Shown one piece after another: positions 45,660 to 54,348 of a stretch of 64,000 nt of DNA. The notes below the pieces were generated by a model that was not told where the DNA came from, ran no database searches, and was given only the letters and a program-made list of their open reading frames with translations. Position 1 is the first letter of the stretch; every line of letters begins with the position of its first letter. Source of the stretch: Holtiella tumoricola (GTDB taxonomy: Bacteria; Bacillota; Clostridia; Lachnospirales; Cellulosilyticaceae); contig NZ_JAQIFT010000068.1 in assembly GCF_027857615.1 (NCBI RefSeq), forward strand, positions 186,001 to 250,000, written 5' to 3'. A program made the translations under genes and the position numbers.

Positions 45660-46364
45660 TTATTCTGTCACACGTTTAAGCATTTCTTGATAAACTTCTT
45701 CTACACCACCAAGGTCACGTCTGAAGCGATCTTTATCAAGTTTTTTGTTTGTTTCTTTATCCCAGAATCTACATGTATCTGGTGAAATTTCGTCAGCTAA
45801 GATGATACGTCCATCTACACGACCAAGCTCAATTTTAAAGTCAATTAACTTTACACCAATTTTATCAAAATGTGCACGAAGGAGTTCGTTGATTTTGAAT
45901 GTCATAGCTGTCATTGTTTCAAGTTCTTCTTTTGTTGCAATTCCTAATGCTAAGATGTGGTGGTCATTGATCATTGGATCACCAAGTGCATCATCTTTAA
46001 GACAGAATTCGATTGTTGGGTTTTTAAGTTCTGTACCTTCTTCAACACCAAAACGTTTTGAGAATGAGCCAGCTGCTGTGTTACGAATGATCACTTCAAG
46101 GGGTACGATTTCTACAGCTTTAACAACTGTTTCACGATCATTAAGTTCTTCTACTAAATGTGTTTCAATTCCGTTTTCTGCAAGCATTCGGCACATAATG
46201 TTGCTCATGCGGTTGTTTACAACACCTTTGCCTAAAATTGTACCTTTTTTCTCACCATTGAATGCTGTTGCATCATCTTTGTAAGATACGATGTAATGTT
46301 TTGGATCTGCTGTTGTATAAACTCTCTTTGCTTTACCTTCATATAATAAATTTAATTTTTCCAT
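45660..46364 (-). CDS. purC: Phosphoribosylaminoimidazole-succinocarboxamide synthase
   Basis: 234 residues. LYEGKAKRVY, FNGEKKGTI, NTAAGSFSKRFG and DEISPDTCRFWD are signature stretches of SAICAR synthetase. Start at 46364 because GGGGGTCATTAAAA precedes it; the frame extends upstream without a site. It couples CAIR to aspartate (step 7). Confidence 0.97.
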   Translation of the reverse strand: MEKLNLLYEGKAKRVYTTADPKHYIVSYKDDATAFNGEKKGTILGKGVVNNRMSNIMCRMLAENGIETHLVEELNDRETVVKAVEIVPLEVIIRNTAAGSFSKRFGVEEGTELKNPTIEFCLKDDALGDPMINDHHILALGIATKEELETMTAMTFKINELLRAHFDKIGVKLIDFKIELGRVDGRIILADEISPDTCRFWDKETNKKLDKDRFRRDLGGVEEVYQEMLKRVTE

Positions 46365-46377
46365 TTTTAATGACCCC

Positions 46378-46866
46378 CTACATATATTGATTACGAATTT
46401 TTTCATCTTTTTGTCTTACTGCTTCTGCCATATCCTCTTTGTAAGCTTTTAATTTTTCTTTAATGACTGGATCACTTACGCCTAAAATTTGAAGTGCAAG
46501 TAACCCTGCATTTAAAGCACCATCAATGCCTACTGTTGCAACAGGAATACCTGGTGGCATTTGAACCATTGAAAGTAATGAATCAAGCCCATCTAGTGTA
46601 CTTGATTTAATAGGTAATGCAACAACTGGTAACGTTGTGTAAGCAGCAAGCACACCACCTAAGTGTGCCGCTTTACCTGCTGCTGCTACAATAACACCAA
46701 TCCCATTTGCTTCAGCATTTCTAGCAAATTCTTCAGCTTCCGCTGGTGTACGATGAGCAGAAATAATACGTACTTCTACTGGTACTCCAAAACTTTTAAC
46801 AACTTCAACGCCCTTTTCTACAACTGGAAGATCTGAATCACTTCCCATAACGAATGCTATTTTCAT
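46378..46866 (-). CDS. purE: N5-CAIR mutase, class I PurE
   Basis: 162 residues. MGSDSDLPVVEKG and SAHRTPAEAEEFA are the class I PurE signatures, with GKAAHLGGVLAAYTTLPVV downstream. No purK lies in the operon, so N5-CAIR must come from a purK elsewhere or not at all. AGAGAGGCTTTGT precedes the ATG. Confidence 0.96.
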   Translation of the reverse strand: MKIAFVMGSDSDLPVVEKGVEVVKSFGVPVEVRIISAHRTPAEAEEFARNAEANGIGVIVAAAGKAAHLGGVLAAYTTLPVVALPIKSSTLDGLDSLLSMVQMPPGIPVATVGIDGALNAGLLALQILGVSDPVIKEKLKAYKEDMAEAVRQKDEKIRNQYM

Positions 46867-46880
46867 ACAAAGCCTCTCTT

Positions 46881-49800
46881 CTATTTAAAGTACTCTACGC
46901 CTGATTTAAATAATTGCTGATCTTTATTTCCTGGAATATTAATGTGTACACATTCACCTACACGTTCGCTATGTCCCATCTTACCGATGATACGACCATC
47001 TTTTGATACAATACCTTCAATGTTATATAAGCTACCATTTACATTAACTGAACCAGCTTTTGATGGGAAACCACTTGCGTCTACGTATTGGCTAAAGATT
47101 TGACCATTTTTAACAAGTTCATCAAGTACTACTTGTGGTGCTACAAAACGTCCTTCTCCGTGTGAAAGTGGAATTTCATATTGCTCGCCTACATTCACAT
47201 GACTAAGCCATGGAGACTGTACACTTGTAATCTTTGTTTTTGCCATAAGTGAAATATGTTTACCGATTGTGTTATAAGTTAATGTTGGTTTGTTTTCATC
47301 CATTTCACAGATTTCTCCGTATGGAAGTAATCCGAGTTTTACAAGAACTTGGAATCCATTACAAATACCAAGTGCAAGACCATCTTGTTCATAAAGATGC
47401 TTCATAACAGCTTCTTGTAAGCGTTCATTTCTAAAGGCTGCTGCAATGAATTTTGCACTACCATCTGGCTCATCCCCTGCAGAGAATCCACCTGGGAATG
47501 CTAAAATTTGTGCCTTATCAATAGCATTTACCATACGATTTAATGAATCTTCAATAGCTTCTGGTGTTCTATTTAAGAAGAGTACTTGTTCAACCTCAGC
47601 CCCTGCTGCCATGAAAGCTCGTTTGGTGTCATCTTCACAGTTTGTTCCTGGGAATACTGGAATAACAACTTTAGGTACTGCAATCTTATTTTTAGCTGTA
47701 TAAATTCTTGGTGCTTCGCCATAAGTTGCATCTTTTCCATCTACTTCATTTTCTACTTCTGTTTTGAAAACATCTGCAAGTGGTGCTTCTAAGGTTGCTT
47801 TAACTTCATTAAGTGCTACTGTCACATCATCTATTGTTAAATTTGATTCTTTTGTTGTTTCACCTATTACTACAAAGTTTTCAGGTAATGTTGCTGCTAC
47901 TTCAGGTGTTACTTCTAGTACTAAATCCCCATAAGCTGCTTCAAAAGCACCTACTTGTAAGCTTTCTAAACTTACTTTAGCACCTAAATCATTACCAATT
48001 GCCATTTGGCTAAGTGCTGCTACAAGACCACCTTTGCCAATGGCATAGCTACTTGCGATCTGTTTTGCTGTAGCAAGGCTATGAACACTGTCATATACCT
48101 CTTTCATTACATCAAAGTTTGGCACTTTATCTTCCCCTACTGGGATATGAATATAAACCACTTTGTTGCCAGCTGCTTTAAAGCTACCGCTTACACAGTT
48201 TCTTGCATCCCCAATATTACATGTGAATGAGATGAGTGTTGGTGGTACGTTTAAGTTTTCAAATGTACCTGACATACTGTCTTTTCCACCAATTGCGGCT
48301 ACACCCAGTGCACGTTGTGCTACAAGTGTTCCAAGAAGGGCTGCTACTGGTTTACCCCATTTTGTTTTATCTTCTCCTAATCTTTCAAAGTATTCTTGGA
48401 AAGAAAGGTATGTATCTTTATAATTGGCACCAAGTGCTACAAGTTTTGCTATACTTTCAACGACTGCATATAAGCTTCCATGGAATGGAGATTGTTCTGC
48501 AAGATATGGATCAAATCCATGTGTCATATAAGTTGCTGCTGTTGTTTCCCCAGAAATTACAGGAATCTTAGCAACCATCCCTACTTCTTTTGTAAGTTGA
48601 TTTTTACCACCATAAGGCATAAGTACGCTTCTTGCTCCAATTGTAGAGTCGAATTGTAAGCCTAAACCTTTTTGACTTGCTACATTAAGGTCAGAAAGGG
48701 TATTCATTACATTTTCTTTTGTAAGACTTCTTTTATCTTCACACCAGTTTGGTGCTGTAACATGTGCTTCTCTTTGCTGTGTAACACCTGCGCTATCTAA
48801 GAATACACGGTTAATATTAACAATTTCTTTACCTCTCCATTTCATAATGAGGCGTTTTTCTTCGGTTACTGTTCCTACTTGAACAGCATTTAAGTTTTCT
48901 GCTTCACAAAGGGCAATTACTTTTTCTACGTCACAAGCTTCTATTGCAATCGCCATACGTTCTTGTGATTCTGAAATAGCAAGTTCTGTTCCATCAAGAC
49001 CCATATATTTAACAGGTACTTGATCTAGATCTATAATAAGACCTTCTGCAATCTCACCAATAGCTACACATACACCACCTGCACCAAAGTCATTACAACG
49101 TTTGATTGTTTTTGAGAACTCTGGATTTCTAAAGATTCTTTGAAGTTTACGTTCTTCAACTGGATTACCTTTTTGAACTTCACTTCCACATTGCATGAGA
49201 GAATCTTCTGTATGTTCTTTAGATGAACCTGTTGCACCACCACAACCATCACGGCCTGTTGCACCACCTAAAAGAATAATTACATCACCTGCTACTGGCT
49301 CTTCACGTCTTACTGCATCTGACTTCACTGCACCTACTACTGCACCAACTTCAAGACGCTTTGCCACATATCCTGGATGGTAGTACTCTTTAACTTCACC
49401 TGTTGCAAGCCCAATTTGGTTACCATATGAGCTATAACCATTTGTTGCTGTTTGAGAAATTTTTCTTTGAGGAAGTTTACCTGGAATGGTTTCATCCATA
49501 GGTGCTGTAACATCACCAGCGCCTGTTACACGCATTGCTTGATAAACATAACTACGTCCTGAAAGCGGATCACGAATGGCACCACCAAGACAAGTTGCAG
49601 CGCCTCCAAAAGGTTCAATTTCTGTTGGATGGTTATGTGTTTCATTTTTGAAAAGAACTAAGTAATCTTCCATATTACCATCTACTTCAATAGCCTTTTC
49701 TAGAGTACATGCATTAATTTCATCTGACTCTACCATCTCTTTAAGGCCACCTTCTGCTTTAAGGTCCTTAACGATAATTGTTGCCATATCCATTAAACTT

Positions 49801-50606
49801 ACTTTTTTAGATTTTTGAGTATAAAGCTTATCTCTCATATTTTGATAAAGAGTATAGGCTTCTTGAACGGGTTTGCTAAGTGCGCCCTCTTCAATTGTAA
49901 TATCTGTAAGCTCTGTCATAAATGTTGTATGTCTACAATGATCTGACCAATATGTATCAACTACTTTTAATTCTGTAAAACTTGGATTGCGTTTTTCTGA
50001 TTGGAAATAAGATTGGAAATAAGCAAGATCTTCTAAGCTCATTGCAAGACCATTTGCTTTTCTAAAAGTTTCAAGTTCTTCTTTGGTGTAGTTATTAAAT
50101 CCTTCAAGAACTTTAACATCTTCTGGAATAGGATAAGTTGCATCTAATAAGTGTGTAGCATCTAGCGCAACTTCTTCACTTTCGATTGGATTAATGAGAT
50201 GATTTTTAATACGCTCTTTATCTTTTTCTTCTAATTGTCCTTCAATCATATAAACCTTTGAAGCTTTAACAACTGGTATTGCATGTGAATCGATTGTTTT
50301 GATACATTGTACACATGAATCAGCTCTTTGATCATATTGACCTCTTAAAAAGCTTGTCATAAAGATAAAACCTTGAGCTTGTGGTAGTACTTCTTCGTAT
50401 ACCCTATCACATTGAGGCTCGCTAAAAACAGTTTTAAGTGCTTTTTTATAAACTTCTTGACTCATACCGCTTGCATCATAACGATTTAAAATACGAACAT
50501 TTTCTATATTTTTAAGACCTAAGAAGTTTACAAGTTCTCCTTGAACACGTTTAGCTTCTACATCAAAACCAGGTCGTTTTTCTACGTAAACAATAAAGTT
50601 TTCCAT
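46881..50606 (-). CDS. purL: Phosphoribosylformylglycinamidine synthase, single-chain type
   Basis: About 1,241 residues: PurS-like N-terminus, two PurL-type halves (NHPTEIEPFGGAATCLGG near residue 330; SQMAIGNDLGAK near 890) and a C-terminal glutaminase with FPGGFSAGDEPDGSAK, catalytic Cys in LGICNGFQVL and His/Glu in SHGEGRF. It therefore replaces the split PurS/PurQ/PurL of Bacillus. It makes FGAM (step 4) and is the first gene of the pur operon. Start at 50606 after GAGGGGGAACCTT. The upstream region holds PurBox-like CGAA elements and a TATAAT (50640-50645). Confidence 0.96.
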   Translation of the reverse strand: MENFIVYVEKRPGFDVEAKRVQGELVNFLGLKNIENVRILNRYDASGMSQEVYKKALKTVFSEPQCDRVYEEVLPQAQGFIFMTSFLRGQYDQRADSCVQCIKTIDSHAIPVVKASKVYMIEGQLEEKDKERIKNHLINPIESEEVALDATHLLDATYPIPEDVKVLEGFNNYTKEELETFRKANGLAMSLEDLAYFQSYFQSEKRNPSFTELKVVDTYWSDHCRHTTFMTELTDITIEEGALSKPVQEAYTLYQNMRDKLYTQKSKKVSLMDMATIIVKDLKAEGGLKEMVESDEINACTLEKAIEVDGNMEDYLVLFKNETHNHPTEIEPFGGAATCLGGAIRDPLSGRSYVYQAMRVTGAGDVTAPMDETIPGKLPQRKISQTATNGYSSYGNQIGLATGEVKEYYHPGYVAKRLEVGAVVGAVKSDAVRREEPVAGDVIILLGGATGRDGCGGATGSSKEHTEDSLMQCGSEVQKGNPVEERKLQRIFRNPEFSKTIKRCNDFGAGGVCVAIGEIAEGLIIDLDQVPVKYMGLDGTELAISESQERMAIAIEACDVEKVIALCEAENLNAVQVGTVTEEKRLIMKWRGKEIVNINRVFLDSAGVTQQREAHVTAPNWCEDKRSLTKENVMNTLSDLNVASQKGLGLQFDSTIGARSVLMPYGGKNQLTKEVGMVAKIPVISGETTAATYMTHGFDPYLAEQSPFHGSLYAVVESIAKLVALGANYKDTYLSFQEYFERLGEDKTKWGKPVAALLGTLVAQRALGVAAIGGKDSMSGTFENLNVPPTLISFTCNIGDARNCVSGSFKAAGNKVVYIHIPVGEDKVPNFDVMKEVYDSVHSLATAKQIASSYAIGKGGLVAALSQMAIGNDLGAKVSLESLQVGAFEAAYGDLVLEVTPEVAATLPENFVVIGETTKESNLTIDDVTVALNEVKATLEAPLADVFKTEVENEVDGKDATYGEAPRIYTAKNKIAVPKVVIPVFPGTNCEDDTKRAFMAAGAEVEQVLFLNRTPEAIEDSLNRMVNAIDKAQILAFPGGFSAGDEPDGSAKFIAAAFRNERLQEAVMKHLYEQDGLALGICNGFQVLVKLGLLPYGEICEMDENKPTLTYNTIGKHISLMAKTKITSVQSPWLSHVNVGEQYEIPLSHGEGRFVAPQVVLDELVKNGQIFSQYVDASGFPSKAGSVNVNGSLYNIEGIVSKDGRIIGKMGHSERVGECVHINIPGNKDQQLFKSGVEYFK

Positions 50607-50639
50607 AAGGTTCCCCCTCATTTAAAGTCTGTATTTTTT

Positions 50640-50814
50640 ATTATAGTCTATATTTGTTAAGTTAAGGTTATCATACAGCCATAGACTTCGTCAATAACTT
50701 TTTCGAACAATTTTTATTTTTATTTTTTTATAGTTCGACATTTTTGCTTTTTATATTCTAATCCCAAAAAATCTCCTAATTTATAGTAGATTAACCCCCA
50801 AAAACCCGAACATT
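50640..50814 (-). promoter_or_regulatory. pur operon promoter region with PurR-box-like CGAA elements
   Basis: A perfect -10 TATAAT lies at 50640-50645 on the minus strand. Upstream, an inverted CGAAC...GTTCG pair (50704-50708 and 50733-50737, 24 bases apart) and a further element reading AAACCCGAACATT on the plus strand (50802-50814), 12 of 13 matches to the PurBox consensus AWWWCCGAACWWT. PurR control of the operon is an inference; no PurR gene is in the window. Confidence 0.45.
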
Positions 50815-50868
50815 ATATTGTGCTTTCTATATTCCTCATTATTTTCATTCGAACTTTATTACATATAA

Positions 50869-50906
50869 AAAAGGAGTTGCACTAATGTTTTAGCGCAACT
50901 CCTTTT
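50869..50906 (-). terminator. Terminator of the spoIIA operon
   Basis: AAAAGGAGTTGC / GCAACTCCTTTT (about 50869-50880 with 50895-50906), loop of 14 bases, U-run on the minus strand; overlaps the sigF stop codon. Confidence 0.85.
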
Positions 50907-51628
50907 CAAGTTGTATTGAGTAATCCCCTCATTTTTTTCAAAATACGTTTTTCAATACGCGAAACTTGAACTTGAGAAATATTTAAAAGTTCTGCAATTT
51001 CTGTTTGCGTACGATCTTCGTAATATCGATAGACAATGATTTCTTTTTCTAGAGGTTCTAACTCTTCAATTACTTGATTGACTACAATATGGTCTATCAT
51101 ATTATTTTGCTCTTGCGGTGCTTGGTCAATCTTATCTTCAAGTGTAATAGGTTTGCCATCACCTTGATGAATAACGGCACTTAACGATTCAATTTCAAGG
51201 TTTGCTTCTAAAGCGACTAATATATCATCTACTGGTATATCTAGTGCTGCTGCAATCTCATTCATTGTAGGTTCACGATCAAGTGATCTACAAAGTTCAT
51301 CTTTCGTAAGTCTTGCCTTATAAGCAATTTCTTTAAGAGATCTACTTACTTTGATCATACCATCATCTCTTAAAAATCGCTTAATTTCCCCTACAATCAT
51401 AGGCACTGCATATGTGGAGAACTTAACATTGTAATTTAAGTCAAATTTTTCTATACTCTTTAGAAGTCCTATACTTCCAATCTGAAATAAATCTTCTAGT
51501 TCATAACCTCGTCCAGCAAATCTTTTAACTAAGCTCCAAACAAGTCCAATATTTTCTTCAACTAAAACTTCTCTAGCTGCTTCATCACCTTGCTGAGCCT
51601 TCATAATGAGTTTGATTGTATGATCCAT
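50906..51628 (-). CDS. sigF: RNA polymerase sporulation sigma factor SigF
   Basis: About 240 residues. Region 2 (LEDLFQIGSIGLLKSIEKFD, NVKFSTYAVPMIVGEIKRFL) and region 4 (ITQ-type helix-turn-helix TQTEIAELLNISQVQVSR) are intact. Following SpoIIAA and SpoIIAB in the standard order identifies it as sigma-F, the first forespore-specific sigma factor. Start at 51628 after AAAGGTGGGAG; an upstream in-frame start without spacing is rejected. Confidence 0.96.
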   Translation of the reverse strand: MDHTIKLIMKAQQGDEAAREVLVEENIGLVWSLVKRFAGRGYELEDLFQIGSIGLLKSIEKFDLNYNVKFSTYAVPMIVGEIKRFLRDDGMIKVSRSLKEIAYKARLTKDELCRSLDREPTMNEIAAALDIPVDDILVALEANLEIESLSAVIHQGDGKPITLEDKIDQAPQEQNNMIDHIVVNQVIEELEPLEKEIIVYRYYEDRTQTEIAELLNISQVQVSRIEKRILKKMRGLLNTT

Positions 51629-51661
51629 ATACTCCCACCTTTCTACCAAATGTGTGGGCCA

Positions 51662-52087
51662 TCAATAGAAAGTCTTTGTCATAGTAACACATGTGCCTTT
51701 TCCCTCTTCAGAATCTACTTGAACTTGATCCATCATAGACTGCATCACAGTAAAACCAAGTCCTGCTCTCTCGTCATCTTCTGAAGTGGTATAAAGTGCT
51801 TTCATCGCTTCATCAACATCTTTAATGCCTTTCCCCTTGTCGATAACTTGAATCGTGACCATACGACCTTCGTAGGTACATTTAATCCAAATGAGTTGAT
51901 TAGGGTCTGCATTATAACCATGAATAATACTATTTGTTACAGCTTCTGAAACAGCCATCTTTACATCATAGAGCTCGTCCACAGTTGGGTCAAGTTGTGA
52001 TAAGAAAGCTGATACTGCAACACGTGCAAATGCTTCATTTAATGAATTGCTTGCAAACTCAACCTTCATTTCATTGGAATTTTGCAT
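51662..52087 (-). CDS. spoIIAB: Anti-sigma F factor and serine kinase SpoIIAB
   Basis: 141 residues, GHKL ATPase fold. N-box AVSEAVTNSIIHGYN, DKGKGIKDV and the lid GLGFTVMQSMMD are present. It binds and inhibits SigF and phosphorylates SpoIIAA. GGGGGAAAG precedes the ATG. Confidence 0.97.
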   Translation of the reverse strand: MQNSNEMKVEFASNSLNEAFARVAVSAFLSQLDPTVDELYDVKMAVSEAVTNSIIHGYNADPNQLIWIKCTYEGRMVTIQVIDKGKGIKDVDEAMKALYTTSEDDERAGLGFTVMQSMMDQVQVDSEEGKGTCVTMTKTFY

Positions 52088-52108
52088 TTTCTTTCCCCCT
52101 ATTACACT

Positions 52109-52447
52109 TTATGCCAAACATTTAAAAGCTTGTTCTCTGCTTTCATAAAGCCTCGTTAACTTATAAATTCCGGATATACTTAGTATTCGGTCAACCTTTG
52201 ATGAAACATTATAAAGTCCTACATATCCCCCACATATGGATACTGTTCTATAACGTCCCATAAGTAACCCAATTCCTGAACTATCCATAAAAACTACTCT
52301 TTCAAAATCGAACAAAATATTTCTTGCACGTCTTTTATGATATTCTCTATCTACAGACTCTCGTATTTCTACAGAAGTATGATGGTCGATTTCCCCCGCT
52401 AAAGTAACAATTAATGTTGTATCTTGCATACAAAACTCTATATTCAC
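52109..52447 (-). CDS. spoIIAA: Anti-anti-sigma factor SpoIIAA
   Basis: 112 residues, STAS fold. The phosphorylated Ser is expected to be the first Ser of VVFMDSSGIGLLMGRY (about S56). Dephospho-SpoIIAA frees SigF from SpoIIAB. GTG start after GAGGTGCCTT; a TTGACA/TATTCT promoter lies about 35 bases upstream. Confidence 0.96.
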   Translation of the reverse strand: MNIEFCMQDTTLIVTLAGEIDHHTSVEIRESVDREYHKRRARNILFDFERVVFMDSSGIGLLMGRYRTVSICGGYVGLYNVSSKVDRILSISGIYKLTRLYESREQAFKCLA

Positions 52448-52480
52448 AAGGCACCTCTTTTCTATATCCTGTACTCCTAT

Positions 52481-52509
52481 AGAATAGTATATTTTACAAA
52501 TATTGTCAA
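52481..52509 (-). promoter_or_regulatory. Promoter of spoIIA
   Basis: Perfect -35 TTGACA (52504-52509), 17-base spacer and -10 TATTCT (52481-52486) on the minus strand. The reverse strand of the -35 reads ATTGTCAAT, close to a Spo0A box (TTTGTCRAA). In Bacillus the operon uses sigma-H; no good sigma-H match was seen. Confidence 0.5.
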
Positions 52510-52558
52510 TGAATTTCTAATTTTTTACATTTGTTACGTTCCTTGTGAATTATCTTGC

Positions 52559-53953
52559 TTACTTTAGCTTTTCTGCACGATCTTTTGCTTTATAATAGGC
52601 ATTTGTATCCTTATAATCTTCTAAAATAATATTATAAAACTGTAATGCTTTGGTTTTATTATTATTTTTTTCTTCAATTTGCCCCATATTATAAAGGGCT
52701 TGTGCTGCGGTTCTTATCCCTGGTGCAAAGATAAGTACCTTCTCGAAGTTCAACATAGCCTCTACATTGTTACCTTGTTTGAACAAATTGTTACCTAAAT
52801 CATACAATCTATCACCAGCCTTTGGATATACCGTTTCTTTCAAAGACTGATACACTTTTTGATTTTCTTCTGACAAATCTTGAGCAGCAATATTATTAAG
52901 TATTTCAGCTGACTCTATCCATTTACCTTCTTCTTTATAAGCCTTTGCTTTTGCAAGTTTATTTTCTTGACTCACCTTATTATGCTGCTGCTTCAACAGC
53001 TCATTTTCTTCTGCTAACTTTTGATTATTACTTTCTAAAGCAAGTGCCTTTTGTGTTGCTTCTTCTACAAAGGTATCAAATTCTACTTTTAAGCTGGTAT
53101 TTTCTGAGGTCATATCATAAACCTTTTTTTCTAATGAAGCGGTTTTACTTGGTACAATAAGCCCTATGCCTATTCCAAACATACATACTGCTCCAAATAC
53201 AAAGTACATTGCATATCGTGAAAACAGCCCACCTCTATTAATAAACTTTTGTGGCATCACATCTGTTGAAATATCTATATCATTAATATGAGGTGCTGAA
53301 ATAGTTTTTTTGCTTTCTTCATCTTCTATAACTACATTTTTACTTTCTATTTCTCTTAAATAACTTAATGCTTTTTTGTTACTTCTATCTTTTTTAAGAA
53401 CATATAGTACTTGTGCTAATGCCTTATTCTCTTGCTTTTGTAACAAATAACAAAAAGCAAGTAAATTACGTGCTTCTAGAAAACTAGGATTCAGATTAAT
53501 TGCTTTTTTTAATCTTATAACGGCTACATCGTCATCCTTTTTATGTACATAACGCAATGCTCTATTATAGAGCATTAAACTATCTTTATAAGCTTCTAAC
53601 TGTTTAGGTTCCTTTTGTAGCTTCTCCATATATTCTACTGCAACATTGTCTTCTTTACATAAGGCATCACTTAAAATCCATAACTTTAATGCAGATGCCA
53701 CTTCCCCCATCTCAAGATAAATAAGTCCTAATAAATTTTTTGCTTGGATATTATATTTATTAAAATATATGGCTTTTTCTAGATATTCTACTGCCTCTGA
53801 TAAATAACGACTCTCAGCACATTCATAGGCTTTTATATAGTAAAGCTCACTTTTTTCATAGATTTTTTCTACCCATCTTATATTTTCTCCACAGGTCTCA
53901 CATATAATAGCACTATTTACCGAATGATTACAATACGGACATTTTACCTGCAT
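52559..53953 (-). CDS. Membrane-anchored TPR protein with N-terminal zinc ribbon
   Basis: 464 residues. Residues 1-25 form a zinc ribbon (CPYCN and CETCG). TPR repeats cover about 35-200 (ESRYLSEAVEYLEKAIYFNK; AVIRLKKAINLNPSFLEARN). A membrane helix lies at about 248-268 (YAMYFVFGAVCMFGIGIGL), then a coiled coil at about 275-340 (ENNQKLAEENELLKQQ-like) and two more TPRs (about 380-460). The first TPR set is probably cytoplasmic and the last extracytoplasmic. Such scaffolds organise complexes; the partners are not evident. GGGGAATTAAAG precedes the ATG. Confidence 0.75.
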   Translation of the reverse strand: MQVKCPYCNHSVNSAIICETCGENIRWVEKIYEKSELYYIKAYECAESRYLSEAVEYLEKAIYFNKYNIQAKNLLGLIYLEMGEVASALKLWILSDALCKEDNVAVEYMEKLQKEPKQLEAYKDSLMLYNRALRYVHKKDDDVAVIRLKKAINLNPSFLEARNLLAFCYLLQKQENKALAQVLYVLKKDRSNKKALSYLREIESKNVVIEDEESKKTISAPHINDIDISTDVMPQKFINRGGLFSRYAMYFVFGAVCMFGIGIGLIVPSKTASLEKKVYDMTSENTSLKVEFDTFVEEATQKALALESNNQKLAEENELLKQQHNKVSQENKLAKAKAYKEEGKWIESAEILNNIAAQDLSEENQKVYQSLKETVYPKAGDRLYDLGNNLFKQGNNVEAMLNFEKVLIFAPGIRTAAQALYNMGQIEEKNNNKTKALQFYNIILEDYKDTNAYYKAKDRAEKLK

Positions 53954-53956
53954 ACT

Positions 53957-54100
53957 TTAATTCCCCTGTCCACTTACTTGTTTCGTCATCTTAATTAAAT
54001 CAATAATATCCTTAATCTCCTCATTTTCAATGTTTTCCTCTATATTTGCTACCTCTAAAATAGGTTTGAATTTTTCTAGTTCCTTTTCAAATTGAATCAT
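53957..54100 (-). CDS. Small acidic protein, 47 residues, co-transcribed with the TPR gene
   Basis: Reads MIQFEKELEKFKPILEVANI and continues helical and acidic to the stop, three bases before the TPR gene's start codon. AGAGGGGTACAGC precedes the ATG at good spacing. The helical content and tight spacing suggest a small partner of the TPR protein. I know of no named family. Confidence 0.6.
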   Translation of the reverse strand: MIQFEKELEKFKPILEVANIEENIENEEIKDIIDLIKMTKQVSGQGN

Positions 54101-54252
54101 GCTGTACCCCTCTTCTAAATATATGATAGTTTTCTCCTATTTTCATAGTACAACTAACTTTTGTCATAATCAACAATTATCTTAATACAATTTTTATACA
54201 ACAATATTTTTTATTAAATTTCTCTAACTTTTACAATTAATTATATAATCTA

Positions 54253-54313
54253 AAGAAGCTAACTTAGATTCATCTTGAATAAAAAATAATGTTCAACCTT
54301 AAGTTAGCTTCTT
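54253..54313 (-). terminator. Terminator after the first tandem paralogue
   Basis: AAGAAGCTAACTTA (54253-54266) pairs with TAAGTTAGCTTCTT (54300-54313). A diverged copy follows the second paralogue (55655-55709), so the duplicated unit includes the terminator. Confidence 0.8.
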
Positions 54314-54348
54314 ATATCCTAGTTCTATTTACTGATTTGAGCTACTTA

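Noticed and set aside
46881..50606. Plus-strand frames in purL
   Set aside because: Shadows of a well-supported gene; none has a start site or family likeness.
52481..52560. Sigma-H promoter before spoIIA
   Set aside because: AGGA in the upstream stretch is not followed by GAAT at the required spacing; the TTGACA/TATTCT pair is better.
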